Shown: positions 15,367-23,451 of the stretch, piece by piece | Position numbering within the stretch: position 1 is the first letter of the stretch | Layout of the letters: every line of letters begins with the position of its first letter | DNA from: a virus | Virus record (IMG/VR): IMGVR_UViG_3300042383_000066 | Location: 1 to 28,251 of that record | DNA: 28,251 bases | Strand: one strand, 5' to 3' | Translations under genes and position numbers: made by a program | Notes under the pieces: generated by a model | Told to the model about the DNA's origin: nothing | Database searches by the model: none | What the model saw: only the letters and a program-made list of their open reading frames with translations

Positions 15367-15376
15367 CAATTTCGCG

Positions 15377-16597
15377 TTAGACGCGGGTGCCGATCAGCTT
15401 GATCGCTTCGCTGTCGATCACCGTGCCGCCAACGCGCTTCAGAGCATAGAACTGCACGAAGGGCTTGTTGGTATACGGATCACGCAGCAGCGTGGTGTTG
15501 ACACGATCAACGATCGTGTAACCGCGCTGGAAGTTGCCGAACGCCACCGGGAGGGTGTTGGTAGCCACATCCGGCATGTCAGGCATTTCGACCACAGCAT
15601 AGCCAAGGATGGTAGCCGGCTGGCTATCCATCATGCCCGGACGCCAGATATAAGCGCCGTCGGCATCCTTGAACTTGCGCACGGCAGCCTGGGTCAGGCT
15701 GTTCATGCCCCAAACCGCGCCCGCGCGCAGTTCAGACTTCATGGCCATAATCGTATCAATGAACGTGTCAGCCGGATTGGCCGAAGTCGTGGTGGCAATG
15801 AAGCCGCCAGCAACGCCGGTCTTGATCATCTGAAGTTCACCGAACAGGCGGGTTGCATCACCGCTGGTCGCAACCGTAGCGGACAGGAAGCCGCGCGGCT
15901 GGTTGGTGCCGTTGCCGCTGATGAAAGCAGAGCCTTCAGCCTTGGCAAATTCAGCAGCAATTTCAGAAGCAATCCACGCTTCAACGTTGAAAAAAGCATC
16001 GTCAAGCATACGCTGGGTTGCGGCGATGTTGGCGTAGATTTCACCAACCGGCGGCGCAATTTCACGCAGTTCCGGTGCAGTCGTCGTCGGACGCGAAGCG
16101 GTTTCACCCACCCAGCCCGAAGCGGTGCCACGGACGTTGACCAGCTTCTTGTAGTCAGGCGTCGAAACAGTCACGATGTTCGCCACCGAACGGAAAGGGC
16201 TGATTTGCTTGATCAGATCAAGAATCGCACGATCCAGTTCTTCCGGGACGGCCACGCCGCCTTCGTTGGCAGTGACAGTGTTCAGGCTTGCGCCCTTACG
16301 CTGCACTTCTTCTTCGTAACGCTCACCCTTGCGCGTCCAGTTCAGGAAGGCGGTCTTGTATTCCGACTGCGCTTCAGCAGCGGCGTCAACCACCTTGCCC
16401 GCCAGCAGTTCGCGCTTGGCCGACTTCACTTCTTCCTGCATGTCCGAAATGGCCGCGTTGATGCGGTCAACTTCTTCCTTGCGAACAACGTCAGCGGTTG
16501 CGCCCTTGATTTCGGCGGCAATTACGGAGTCGTTCTTGCTCTTAAATTCTTCAAAGGCACGAGCGATGCCTTCAAGCTTTTCATTAATATCAGCCAT
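15377..16597 (-). CDS. Major capsid protein (HK97 fold)
   Basis: This 406-residue protein starts MADINEKLEGIARAFEEFKS. The first ~95 residues are a charged coiled-coil delta domain (DRINAAISDMQEEVKSAKRE), removed by the prohead protease in this family. The mature shell domain starts near residue 100 (GASLNTVTANEGGVAVPEEL). It shows typical phage_capsid (PF05065) features: the E-loop/GWVGETASRPTTTAPELREI region, RMLDDAFFNVEAWIASEIA, the GSAFISGNGTNQPRGFL motif (G-N-G-x-x-Q-P-x-G), GAVWGMNSLTQAAVRKFKDA, the YIWRPGMMDSQPATILGYAV stretch and VAFGNFQRGYTIVDR. It follows the protease with an ATGGCTGA overlap and an AAAGGAAA ribosome-binding site. The terminator just after it fits high-level expression. 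Confidence 0.97.
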   Translation of the reverse strand: MADINEKLEGIARAFEEFKSKNDSVIAAEIKGATADVVRKEEVDRINAAISDMQEEVKSAKRELLAGKVVDAAAEAQSEYKTAFLNWTRKGERYEEEVQRKGASLNTVTANEGGVAVPEELDRAILDLIKQISPFRSVANIVTVSTPDYKKLVNVRGTASGWVGETASRPTTTAPELREIAPPVGEIYANIAATQRMLDDAFFNVEAWIASEIAAEFAKAEGSAFISGNGTNQPRGFLSATVATSGDATRLFGELQMIKTGVAGGFIATTTSANPADTFIDTIMAMKSELRAGAVWGMNSLTQAAVRKFKDADGAYIWRPGMMDSQPATILGYAVVEMPDMPDVATNTLPVAFGNFQRGYTIVDRVNTTLLRDPYTNKPFVQFYALKRVGGTVIDSEAIKLIGTRV

Positions 16598-17387
16598 TTG
16601 AGTTTCCTTTCAGCATGGCAATGAGACGATCGGCAGCCTGGGCTGCCTGCTTCGCCGCTTCCGCCTCAGCATCCCGCCGATTGGATTTGGCTTCATAACG
16701 ACTCGCAATGCGAGCCGACTCAGACTTAGAATATCCGGCATCCCGCAAGAAATGCTCTAAGTCACGAATGGTATTAATATCATCAGCAGATTTGACTGAC
16801 AACACACGCGCCTTGTCATTGGCCGGAAAGCCAACAACAGACACTTCCAACAGATCAACGCTTTTTAGCGTGCGGCGCGGCTCATCTGGTCGGCTGCGCA
16901 ACGCATATTCCACCGGACGGAAGCCGATTGAAAGCCCCGTGATCGCGCCAGCCTTAAGCGCCTTGTAAGTGTCCATGCCTTGCGTGGTGTCCAGCAAGAA
17001 ACCTTTGACGCGCAAGCCAGTACTATCTTCGCTCATTTCCGTCCACTTGCCCACCGGCAACGCTTCCGGGTTGTGCGCCAGCAACATGGCCGGCATTTGC
17101 TTCAGGCCGGCACGCATATCAGCCAGCGACTTTGCAAACGCGCCTGGCGCGATTACATCACCGTAGCTGTCAATGTTGCCAAAAACCGCGCCATAGCCGA
17201 CAATCTCGCGCGTGGCCTCATTGCCCGCCTCAAACTTGAATTCAGCGTGCAGTGCTGCATTGCGGCGCTCTTCAATAAGCTCCCCAATGATCTGGCCCTT
17301 GCCTTGCAAGGCTTCCTCGGCAGCATCCCAGCTTTCAGCTTCAATCTGGGTTAGTTCAGAATTGTCTTGCACAAGATAAATGGTCAT
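16590..17387 (-). CDS. Prohead maturation protease (HK97 gp4 / peptidase S78)
   Basis: This is a 265-residue protein. The core carries REIVGYGAVFGNIDSYGDVI (G-x-A-x-V-F-...D-x-x-G-D-x-I-xPGAF), His105 in MLLAHNPEALPVGKWTEM, Ser153 in AITGLSIGFRPVEY and Glu181 in DLLEVSVVGFPAND. These are the expected His, Ser and Glu of the HK97 protease family (H65, S114, E148 in HK97). The N-terminal ~50 residues are an additional segment not seen in the shortest members. The C-terminal ~70 residues are a charged helix (KSNRRDAEAEAAKQAAQAAD) that may act as scaffold or targeting tail. It cleaves the capsid delta domain during prohead maturation. It is coupled to portal (ATGA) upstream and capsid downstream. 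Confidence 0.95.
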   Translation of the reverse strand: MTIYLVQDNSELTQIEAESWDAAEEALQGKGQIIGELIEERRNAALHAEFKFEAGNEATREIVGYGAVFGNIDSYGDVIAPGAFAKSLADMRAGLKQMPAMLLAHNPEALPVGKWTEMSEDSTGLRVKGFLLDTTQGMDTYKALKAGAITGLSIGFRPVEYALRSRPDEPRRTLKSVDLLEVSVVGFPANDKARVLSVKSADDINTIRDLEHFLRDAGYSKSESARIASRYEAKSNRRDAEAEAAKQAAQAADRLIAMLKGNSNG

Positions 17388-18661
17388 TGGTTTCCACTCC
17401 CGCCAGTGTCACGCGGGCCAAACAAATTGGCCGCTGGCGTAAACTCATTAAGAACTGCGTCAGGCAAACGCGGCAAATCCATCGCTTCGCGCATGTCGTT
17501 TCCAGTAATCGCGCCGTTTTGCCTAAGCACAGCAAGCATTTGCGCACGCTCTAGTGCGGTGCCGCGTGTCAAGCCATGCTCAACCAATTCAATTTCATAT
17601 TCTTCACGCTCTTGATCATTAAGCAAAGCGCATTCTGCTGACTGTTCAAACCGCTCAAATTGCGGGCCAAGCGTGTGCGTGCGATGCGCCAGAAACATCT
17701 GTTCCACGCTGCCATAGCTAGCAGTGCCATCCTGATGCCCGACCATGATCGGCATAACGCGGAAAAACCGGCAAATCTCAGGAATCAAAAACTTGCGGGT
17801 TTCAATATATTGCGCCTCATCAGCTTTGATTTCATGCGGCTTGAACGCAACACCACCAGCCAACAATGCCGTTTGCAGGCGGTTGCCAGCGCCTTGATGC
17901 ACGCCGTTCCAAGTCTTGCGAATTGCGTCTAGCGTTTCAGGCGACGGGGTTCCTTCCACTTCAAGGTGGCCAGACAACCGCACGCCGTTAGCAAACATTT
18001 CGCTGCCAAAGCTTTCAGTTGCCATTGCCAAGCCGATCGCATCCCGCGACAGCCGCAAAACATCCATACCGCCATAACCGTTCCACGACGGCCCACGAAT
18101 GTGCCACATCATGGCTTCTGGAATTTCAACTTCTTCAGTCTTTTCACCGCGCACCCAGTAGCGCATTGACCGATCGCGCAATTGTTCAAAGCGAACAAAG
18201 CCCGGCTCAAACGGCAGCAGTTCATTGATCCGCCCACGCGCATCGCGCATCACAACGATGAACGCATTGCCGGTTAGCAGCCAATGACTGGTGATCTGTT
18301 CCCGAAACTCAAACGCGGTTTGGTGCGCATTGGGCTTGCGATACAGCAAAGACCACAGCGGATGATTGCGCGCCTCTTCACGGCCACCGTCTGGCGTCAC
18401 GCGATAAATCTTGCACGGCACTTGCGCCAGGCCATCAGCAATAACGCGAATGCACGCAAACACGGTAGAAACGCCAAGCGCCGTCCGCAGCGTTACATCA
18501 ACGCCAGCCTTTGATCGGCCCGCCGTGATGCCCATAAGATAATTATAATATTCTGGCGAACCGACAACCGGCAAAGAGCCAACGCCAGATTTGGCTTCCA
18601 GTTCAGCAGCCGGCAATGTCTCAGGCCAGACAAACTCACGAAGATAAGAAAGCGCACCCAT
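17384..18661 (-). CDS. Portal protein (HK97 type)
   Basis: This 425-residue protein starts MGALSYLREFVWPETLPAAE. Recognisable portal-family (PF04860) segments are TLRTALGVSTVFACIRVIAD, LAQVPCKIYRVTPDGGREEA, HPLWSLLYRKPNAHQTAFEF, LLTGNAFIVVMRDARGRINE, RLSRDAIGLAMATESFGSEM and the FLIPEICRFFRVMPIMVG region. It forms the dodecameric ring at one capsid vertex through which DNA enters and leaves. The length is normal for the HK97-like portal. The start overlaps the terminase stop (TAATG) and the end overlaps the protease start (ATGA). The order terminase-portal-protease-capsid is canonical. Confidence 0.96.
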   Translation of the reverse strand: MGALSYLREFVWPETLPAAELEAKSGVGSLPVVGSPEYYNYLMGITAGRSKAGVDVTLRTALGVSTVFACIRVIADGLAQVPCKIYRVTPDGGREEARNHPLWSLLYRKPNAHQTAFEFREQITSHWLLTGNAFIVVMRDARGRINELLPFEPGFVRFEQLRDRSMRYWVRGEKTEEVEIPEAMMWHIRGPSWNGYGGMDVLRLSRDAIGLAMATESFGSEMFANGVRLSGHLEVEGTPSPETLDAIRKTWNGVHQGAGNRLQTALLAGGVAFKPHEIKADEAQYIETRKFLIPEICRFFRVMPIMVGHQDGTASYGSVEQMFLAHRTHTLGPQFERFEQSAECALLNDQEREEYEIELVEHGLTRGTALERAQMLAVLRQNGAITGNDMREAMDLPRLPDAVLNEFTPAANLFGPRDTGGSGNQ

Positions 18662-20265
18662 TACAGCACATACACCATTGGAGCAGCGGTTTCAGCTTCA
18701 GTGTTCCGCATTGCCGCAACCCCCATCGCCATCGCCAAAGCTACCATGCCATCAATGCGGCCAGTGCTGCGCGATTTGTCCAGCTTCCTATTGCCAGCCG
18801 GGTCGCGGATCGCCACCGCATTGCCGGCGCACATACTCAATACAGGATTTGCCCCGTGATTAATAGCCTCTTGCAACAACGCCTCTTCAAGCGCCGCAAC
18901 AGCGGGCGACATGCTAGCGTATCCCTGACCATATTCTTGCATCGGCAAAGATAAACCCAACCTGTCAAGTTCCAATAATAGCCCAGGCATACGCCATCGG
19001 TCAAATGCAATTGCTTTGATTGGCAAGCCCGTTGTTGCCTCAGCTATTTTTGACGCCACCCAATCAAGCGCCACCACCTTGCCAGGCGTGCCAATGATGT
19101 GGCCCTGCTTTTGCCAAATGTCATACGGCACGCGATCCGCCTTTGCCCGATCGGCAATAAGACCTTCAGCCATAAAGAAATAAGAGCGCACATGATAACG
19201 ATTGTTATAACGCGCAACTAACACGAACGCGGTCAAATCGGTTGTCTGCGACAGATCAAGCCCGCCGTAGACTTCGCCAAACCGAAACGCCTCATCATCT
19301 GGCTGTTCGCCGTTGGCCTGCCACACCGCGCGTGACACAAATGGGCTGAACGGATTGACGCGCTGGTTAAGGTGCAGCCAGCGAAACGTGTTTTCTGCTT
19401 CCGGCAGCCGTGCCGCCTTAGCTGCGCCGTCAATCAGTTCCTGCCGTGACTTGAACAGATCAAGCGCCGGGTTGGCAGCCTGCCAAGCCGCCGTGTCATC
19501 AAGCTCACAATCTTCCGGTGCGCGATACACATGGCAAACCGTTGCCGGGTCTTTCGCCGTGTCAGCGTCATCAATAAGCCGGTTAAACAAATCACCGTCC
19601 GTGCGGGCTTGTGTACTAATCCAAATCTCTAGCGGCTTTTCATAAGCGCCTTGGCTTGTCGTGATCGCTTCAAAGAACGCATTGTAAGGCCCGTCAACTT
19701 GCCCGGCTTCATCAAGAATAGCCACCAATGGGCTGCCGCCGTGCGCAGTTTTACCTTCTGCCGCTAGCGCCCGATATTCAGTGTTCATCAGCAAGCCAAT
19801 AAGTTTCTTGCTAGACGGCACGGCCCGCACCAGCCCATTCAGCGTTGGTGACATTAACGCCATCTTGCTGGCGTAGTTGTAGACTTCACCGGCTTGCTCA
19901 CGACTTAACGCGCCAGAAACCAGCCGGCTGTTTTGCACAGATTCCGGCCCTACCAAAAACACCAGCAACAGAATTGCGATCGTCGCTGTTTTGGAATTCT
20001 TGCGCGCAATGGACAGCACCGCCCGCCGCGTGTGAACGGCATTGTCTAGCACCGCATAAAAAAACTCTTCCTGAAACCGCGCAAGCCGAATGCGCTGCCC
20101 AACTAACTTGCCTTCCGGCACCACTAAGTGGCGCTCTGCAAACCCCATTGCCTTTTCGGCACGGGTCATCTGGCCTTGTTCCAGCTTGCGCCAATCACGC
20201 ACCACCGGCAGCGGGCCGGAAAGGATGGCCGGATTAGTTGACTGTCGGTCGCGCGATAAAATCAT
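18661..20265 (-). CDS. Terminase large subunit
   Basis: The protein has about 534 residues from ATG 20265 (a TTG three bases upstream is possible). Its ATPase domain has a Walker A-like loop at about residues 85-93 (VLSIARKNSKTATIAILL) and Walker B with catalytic Glu at ~181-188 (PLVAILDEAGQVDGPYNAFF). The coupling motif region QVDGPYNAFFEAITTSQGAY is typical of the PF03354/HK97-type TerL. The nuclease domain starts with FGEVYGGLDLSQTTDLTAFV (first metal-binding Asp) and continues through KVVALDWVASKIAE and the KAIAFDRWRMPGLLLELDRL region. It packages DNA and makes the headful or cos cut. It overlaps the small subunit by ~30 bases. The N-terminal PEGKLVGQRIRLARFQEEFF motif is also standard. 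Confidence 0.96.
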   Translation of the reverse strand: MILSRDRQSTNPAILSGPLPVVRDWRKLEQGQMTRAEKAMGFAERHLVVPEGKLVGQRIRLARFQEEFFYAVLDNAVHTRRAVLSIARKNSKTATIAILLLVFLVGPESVQNSRLVSGALSREQAGEVYNYASKMALMSPTLNGLVRAVPSSKKLIGLLMNTEYRALAAEGKTAHGGSPLVAILDEAGQVDGPYNAFFEAITTSQGAYEKPLEIWISTQARTDGDLFNRLIDDADTAKDPATVCHVYRAPEDCELDDTAAWQAANPALDLFKSRQELIDGAAKAARLPEAENTFRWLHLNQRVNPFSPFVSRAVWQANGEQPDDEAFRFGEVYGGLDLSQTTDLTAFVLVARYNNRYHVRSYFFMAEGLIADRAKADRVPYDIWQKQGHIIGTPGKVVALDWVASKIAEATTGLPIKAIAFDRWRMPGLLLELDRLGLSLPMQEYGQGYASMSPAVAALEEALLQEAINHGANPVLSMCAGNAVAIRDPAGNRKLDKSRSTGRIDGMVALAMAMGVAAMRNTEAETAAPMVYVL

Positions 20266-20704
20266 CAAGCCCCGCTGTCACCTCAGCTTCAACAGCTTTG
20301 GTTTGCGCCCGCCTCTTGCCAACGTCACGGGCCTCCCCATCTTTCGCGCGCGCGTGAACGCCAAGCGACCGACGATAGGCTAGCACATTTGTCATCTGCA
20401 TACGCAAAGCAGCCAAGCGCGGATTAGGCACAGGTTGCCCGCGCTCTGTTACAACCACTTCACCTTCCGATCGCAGCAGCCGCTGGTTGCGTTCAACGTC
20501 TGACATTGTGCGGGCCAGCATCGCCGCCAGTTCAAGCTGATGCGCCGTCCACTCGCTGCGCGCAAACTCACCCAACACGCTATTCCAAAATGGCATGTCA
20601 TCAATTTCAAGCGGCAAGTGCGCTGGCGGCGCAATTGTTTTTACCGACTCGGCGGCAATCACCTGATGCGCCTTGATGCTGTCAACTCGTTGCCTACGCG
20701 GCAT
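20234..20704 (-). CDS. Terminase small subunit (P27-like)
   Basis: The product has 156 residues from ATG 20704, which has GGAAGG seven bases upstream; a TTG six bases further up would fall too close to it. The sequence starts MPRRQRVDSIKAHQVIAAES and contains PFWNSVLGEFARSEWTAHQL (the xxFWxxxxxxxxxxxWxxxDL-type helix), LEAAMLART-like helices and PNPRLAALRMQMTNVLAYRR, which is typical of phage terminase small subunits of the P27 family (NP-x-x-x-...-L-x-x-x-LGL). It would bind the packaging site and bring in the large subunit. The C-terminal RRAQTKAVEAEVTAGLDDFI helix probably contacts the large subunit, whose gene overlaps this one. Confidence 0.8.
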   Translation of the reverse strand: MPRRQRVDSIKAHQVIAAESVKTIAPPAHLPLEIDDMPFWNSVLGEFARSEWTAHQLELAAMLARTMSDVERNQRLLRSEGEVVVTERGQPVPNPRLAALRMQMTNVLAYRRSLGVHARAKDGEARDVGKRRAQTKAVEAEVTAGLDDFIARPTVN

Positions 20705-20736
20705 CTGCAAACCTTCCGGTTTTTTGTATTAGCGGT

Positions 20737-20769
20737 AAAAAAGAGGCCCCCAACCGGCCCTGCGGCCTT
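20737..20769 (-). terminator. Possible weak intrinsic terminator between HNH and terminase genes
   Basis: In the 93-bp gap the minus strand reads AAGGCC, a 15-base GC-rich loop, GGCCTC and then TTTTTT. The stem is only 5-6 bp (one G-U pair) and competing GGCC pairings exist in the loop. It could partly separate replication genes from the packaging genes. Nothing else is seen in this gap except the terminase small subunit ribosome-binding site. Confidence 0.35.
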
Positions 20770-20797
20770 GGCCCTCCAATGAATTTGCCCGCCCCCG

Positions 20798-21061
20798 TCA
20801 AATTGGCCACCCGTCAAGCCCGATCGCAGGCTTTGCTTTGTGTCCCATCTGCGCCCGCGTCACATCCTGGTGACACGGCACACACAATGGCCGGCAATTC
20901 ATCGGATCAAGCAATGCACCACCTTTAGACGTTGGCACAATATGATCCACATCCCTTGCAGCAGTAACGCGCCCAACCTCTAGGCATATGCGACAAAGCG
21001 GTTCTTCCTGCAATATGCGAAGCCTCAACTTGTCCCATGCCCAAGGTCGCTTGCGTGGCAT
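20798..21061 (-). CDS. HNH endonuclease next to terminase
   Basis: This is an 87-residue protein starting MPRKRPWAWDKLRLRILQEE. It has CRICLEVGRVTAARDVDHIV, where the Cys-x-x-Cys and the DVDHIVP motif (first His of HNH) are followed by SKGGALLDPMNCRPLCVPCH, with the Asn, a second CxxC and the final His. These give the full HNH core with a zinc knuckle. Short HNH proteins of this type lie next to terminase genes in many HK97-like phages. In HK97 the HNH protein (gp74) stimulates specific terminase cutting and is needed for morphogenesis. The same packaging role is likely here, as opposed to homing. It is separated from the small terminase by the gap holding a possible terminator. Confidence 0.9.
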   Translation of the reverse strand: MPRKRPWAWDKLRLRILQEEPLCRICLEVGRVTAARDVDHIVPTSKGGALLDPMNCRPLCVPCHQDVTRAQMGHKAKPAIGLDGWPI

Positions 21062-21070
21062 GATCGCACT

Positions 21071-21304
21071 TTAAGTGATCTGCGGTGATGTAGCAACCAC
21101 CTCTCGCATCAGCCGTTCGATATACCACTTCGCCTTGCCCAAGTCTGTAGCGCCACCCTTCTCACGCCAGCGCCAAAGATATTTGATCGCGTTGGCTGTG
21201 CAGATGGCCTCAATGCCGCTTAGGTTCACCGTAGCAGCCGCCAGAGCGTCTATGCATTCAACATCGCCTTGGCGGTAGTGGTTTGGATTTATGTGATCTG
21301 TCAT
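21071..21304 (-). CDS. DUF3310 protein
   Basis: This 77-residue protein starts MTDHINPNHYRQGDVECIDA and contains CTANAIKYLWRWREKGGATD and LGKAKWYIERLMRE. The pattern NP-x-HY...G-x-xE-x-I-D-x...G-N-x-x-KY-x-x-R-x-x-xKGG-x-xDL-x-KAxWYL is the DUF3310 domain, common in phage replication regions and thought to relate to nucleotide kinase-type proteins, but without known activity. The start has a strong GAGGTG ribosome-binding site. It lies directly downstream of the iteron-like repeats and 9 bases upstream of the HNH gene. Confidence 0.85.
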   Translation of the reverse strand: MTDHINPNHYRQGDVECIDALAAATVNLSGIEAICTANAIKYLWRWREKGGATDLGKAKWYIERLMREVVATSPQIT

Positions 21305-21332
21305 TGCTCACCTCATTTAATGCCGCACCGCT

Positions 21333-21448
21333 ATCACCCTATCACCCTGCACCTTAAGGTGCAGAGGGTGAGGGAGGGTGAGGTTAGCGGCTTTTTGCCC
21401 CCTTTTTCACCCTAACCCTCACCCTCACCCTAGGGTGACTTAGGGTGA
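21333..21448. repeat. Cluster of nine TCACCCT / AGGGTGA heptamers: candidate replication origin or operator array
   Basis: Within 116 bp the heptamer TCACCCT occurs five times in direct orientation (21334, 21342, 21407, 21419, 21425) and its complement AGGGTGA four times (21365, 21375, 21432, 21442). The first two lie in a tandem of ATCACCCT, and the last four form a dense block that covers the stop codon of the primase-helicase gene (GHPKSP-stop). The middle holds a perfect 18-bp palindrome (21347-21364) and a T-rich stretch (21391-21407). Iterons next to a RepA/primase-type gene are typical of theta-type origins. An operator for a repressor is the main alternative. Confidence 0.7.
21347..21364. 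promoter_or_regulatory. Perfect 18-bp palindrome inside the iteron cluster
   Basis: The sequence CTGCACCTTAAGGTGCAG is self-complementary over its full length and is flanked by CACCCT on the left and AGGGTG on the right, so the symmetry continues imperfectly outward. It has no U-tract on either strand, so it is a poor intrinsic terminator. A dimeric protein-binding site or an origin element is more likely. Confidence 0.6.
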
Positions 21449-23451
21449 CCATTTTTAGCCATTATCATCGCGCCACGGTGCGTTGGATCGGTGAAAATCC
21501 AGCCGTGTTCCGTTGTCTCAATCATGTCTGATATGATCAGCGTTCCGATAATTTTGTCCGTATAGGACGGATTGAGCATGTTATCGACAGTGCGTTTTGC
21601 GTTGCCATCTTTTTCTAGCGCCGCGCGCAAAAATGAACGGGACAGGTAAGGCATCCCGTCACGTTCCTCTGCGCCGCTTTCCCACCAAGCTTTTTCCCAG
21701 CGTTTGCGAAATTGCGCCAGCTTACTGTCGGCCTTTGGCGTTTGTTCCGGCGCTTCGGCTGGCATAACCACAACGCTTTTGACAGGTTCGCCATCCTCAT
21801 CAACCCAGCCTGGAATAACCACTTCGACAAGATCAGCGTGCAGGAAATGATCGGGTTGCCCGTCCTTCATTTTCTTGTTTACGATCTTAAGCGGCTTGCC
21901 TGCTTGCACGCTATATTCCACGTCAAGCGCGCCTTTCCATGCTGATGAGCCTCGCGCACGGTGCTGGGCTTCATCACTCACGCCAGTGTGGTGAACGAGA
22001 ATAACGGTGCAGCCAAATTCTTCCTTAAGACCGTCTGCGGCTTGGATCATGGTTCGCACGTCTTGTGCGCTGTTTTCGTCACCGTTCATAAAGCGGTGGA
22101 CGGTATCGACCACAATCAGCGATGGCGCTTCGCCAACACCTCGCACAGCTTCCAGCACGCGGCTATAGCCCTCTGGCGTGTTTAGATCACAGCCCGTCTT
22201 TGACACCCACAGATTGATATCTTCCGGTCGGTAATGCGCTGCCCATGCTGCCAATCGGCGCTTGATGCCGTAATGGCCTTCGCCGGCTAGATATATCACC
22301 GCGCCGTGTCGTTTGACTTTGTTGCCGTGCCATTCCGGCAGGCTTGACGCTATATGCAAACACCAATCTAGCACCACAAACGATTTGCCGGCACCGCTTG
22401 GCCCATGAACCATTGCCAGTGCGTGTTGTTCAAGCCAGCCTTTGATGATCCATTTGGGTGGCGCTTGATCGGCCATTAGCGCATTGGCTTTTAACAGCCA
22501 GCCATCTTGTGTGGGCGGCAGCAATATGGCTTTTAGATCATTCCCAGCCGCCCGGTAATCGTTGGCGTCCATGCCTTCGATCGGCACTCGGACAACCCTA
22601 ACGCCATATTTAGCGGCGGCTTGATCGGCATATTTAAATCCGATCCCGCCTTTGTCATGATCTGCAACGACCACAATGTCGGCCAAGCTGCCGCGCTTTT
22701 CCCGCAACGCCTTTGCAACGGCTGGCAGGTTGCTGGCGCTGTAAGCAATCGCGCAAGCCTGGCCCGTTTCCTCTGTGATCGTGGCTGCGGTGGCGAAGCC
22801 TTCGGCAATGTATATCGTGCCGCCGTTGTCATCACCGACGATCCATTGCGCCTCAGTGGCCCGCCCGCTGGCGTGATAAAGTTTGCCGCCATCGCCGTCG
22901 ATATATTGCAGACTGACAAGGTGGCCAGCTGGGTCATACATAGGCAGGGCAAGCCGCCCGTCACCTGTAACGCGCGCGCCGTTGGGGCTGACACCCTTTC
23001 GCACCAGATACGGATGCCAATCAGGCGCACCAGCAAGGCTGGCCCAGATGGTCTCCGCCACGTCTGCAACGGCTTCCTGAATTTTGGCCTTGGCAGCATC
23101 GCGCGCCTTGACGGCTTCAGCCAGCCGTTTGGCCTCTGCCATGCGCTCTGGGATCGTCAACTCACGGCCAATGTCTGCGCGGAATGTGTTATCTATGGCC
23201 GCCCGCCAGCACCCAAACCGCCCAGCCGGAACGCCATCGGGAAACACGCAATACCAGCCCGATGTGTCATGGCCTGGCTTGCCTTTGGTGTAGCTGTCAA
23301 AGCGGTGCAGTTTGCCATCAAGTTTAATGTTAGCCGGCGGCCTGATGCCCGCCTGTTCCATCGCGGCGGCAAGCTGCACCTCTGGCGGGTCAAACTGCGG
23401 CGCTGCTGGTGGCGACCACGGGCCATCTAGAATTTTAGTTAGATCACTCAC
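21430..23451 (-). CDS. Primase-helicase (Toprim plus RepA-like AAA_25 helicase)
   Basis: The protein has 673 residues. The GTG start at 23451 overlaps the HTH gene's stop (GTGA). The N-terminal ~100 residues contain FDSYTKGKPGHDTSGWYCVF and AGRFGCWRAAID, the region that precedes Toprim domains in phage and plasmid primases. The Toprim domain shows Glu217 in TIYIAEGFATAATI and the DxD at 264-266 (IVVVADHDKGG). The helicase half has Walker A GPSGAGKS at 350-357, Walker B SLIVVDT at 444-450, and VILVHHTGVSDEAQHRARGS, the sensor-like segment of RepA/AAA_25 hexameric helicases. The C-terminal ~150 residues include an additional helical domain. It should prime and unwind DNA at the phage origin. 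The iteron cluster covers its 3' end. Confidence 0.92.
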   Translation of the reverse strand: MSDLTKILDGPWSPPAAPQFDPPEVQLAAAMEQAGIRPPANIKLDGKLHRFDSYTKGKPGHDTSGWYCVFPDGVPAGRFGCWRAAIDNTFRADIGRELTIPERMAEAKRLAEAVKARDAAKAKIQEAVADVAETIWASLAGAPDWHPYLVRKGVSPNGARVTGDGRLALPMYDPAGHLVSLQYIDGDGGKLYHASGRATEAQWIVGDDNGGTIYIAEGFATAATITEETGQACAIAYSASNLPAVAKALREKRGSLADIVVVADHDKGGIGFKYADQAAAKYGVRVVRVPIEGMDANDYRAAGNDLKAILLPPTQDGWLLKANALMADQAPPKWIIKGWLEQHALAMVHGPSGAGKSFVVLDWCLHIASSLPEWHGNKVKRHGAVIYLAGEGHYGIKRRLAAWAAHYRPEDINLWVSKTGCDLNTPEGYSRVLEAVRGVGEAPSLIVVDTVHRFMNGDENSAQDVRTMIQAADGLKEEFGCTVILVHHTGVSDEAQHRARGSSAWKGALDVEYSVQAGKPLKIVNKKMKDGQPDHFLHADLVEVVIPGWVDEDGEPVKSVVVMPAEAPEQTPKADSKLAQFRKRWEKAWWESGAEERDGMPYLSRSFLRAALEKDGNAKRTVDNMLNPSYTDKIIGTLIISDMIETTEHGWIFTDPTHRGAMIMAKNGHPKSP

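Noticed and set aside
21405-21450. CCCTAACCCTCACCCT looks telomere-like or CRISPR-like
   Set aside because: It is a short mix of direct and inverted heptamers with no constant spacers and no uniform repeat length; iterons or operators explain it better.
22533-23099. Minus-strand ORF of 188 codons overlapping the primase-helicase in another frame
   Set aside because: Arg/Pro-rich shadow translation without motifs, start signal or context; the primase frame covers the region.
22621-23430. Long plus-strand ORF of 269 codons opposite the primase-helicase
   Set aside because: It is the antisense shadow of a gene with clear Toprim and Walker motifs; its translation has no recognisable domain and no ribosome-binding site or operon context.
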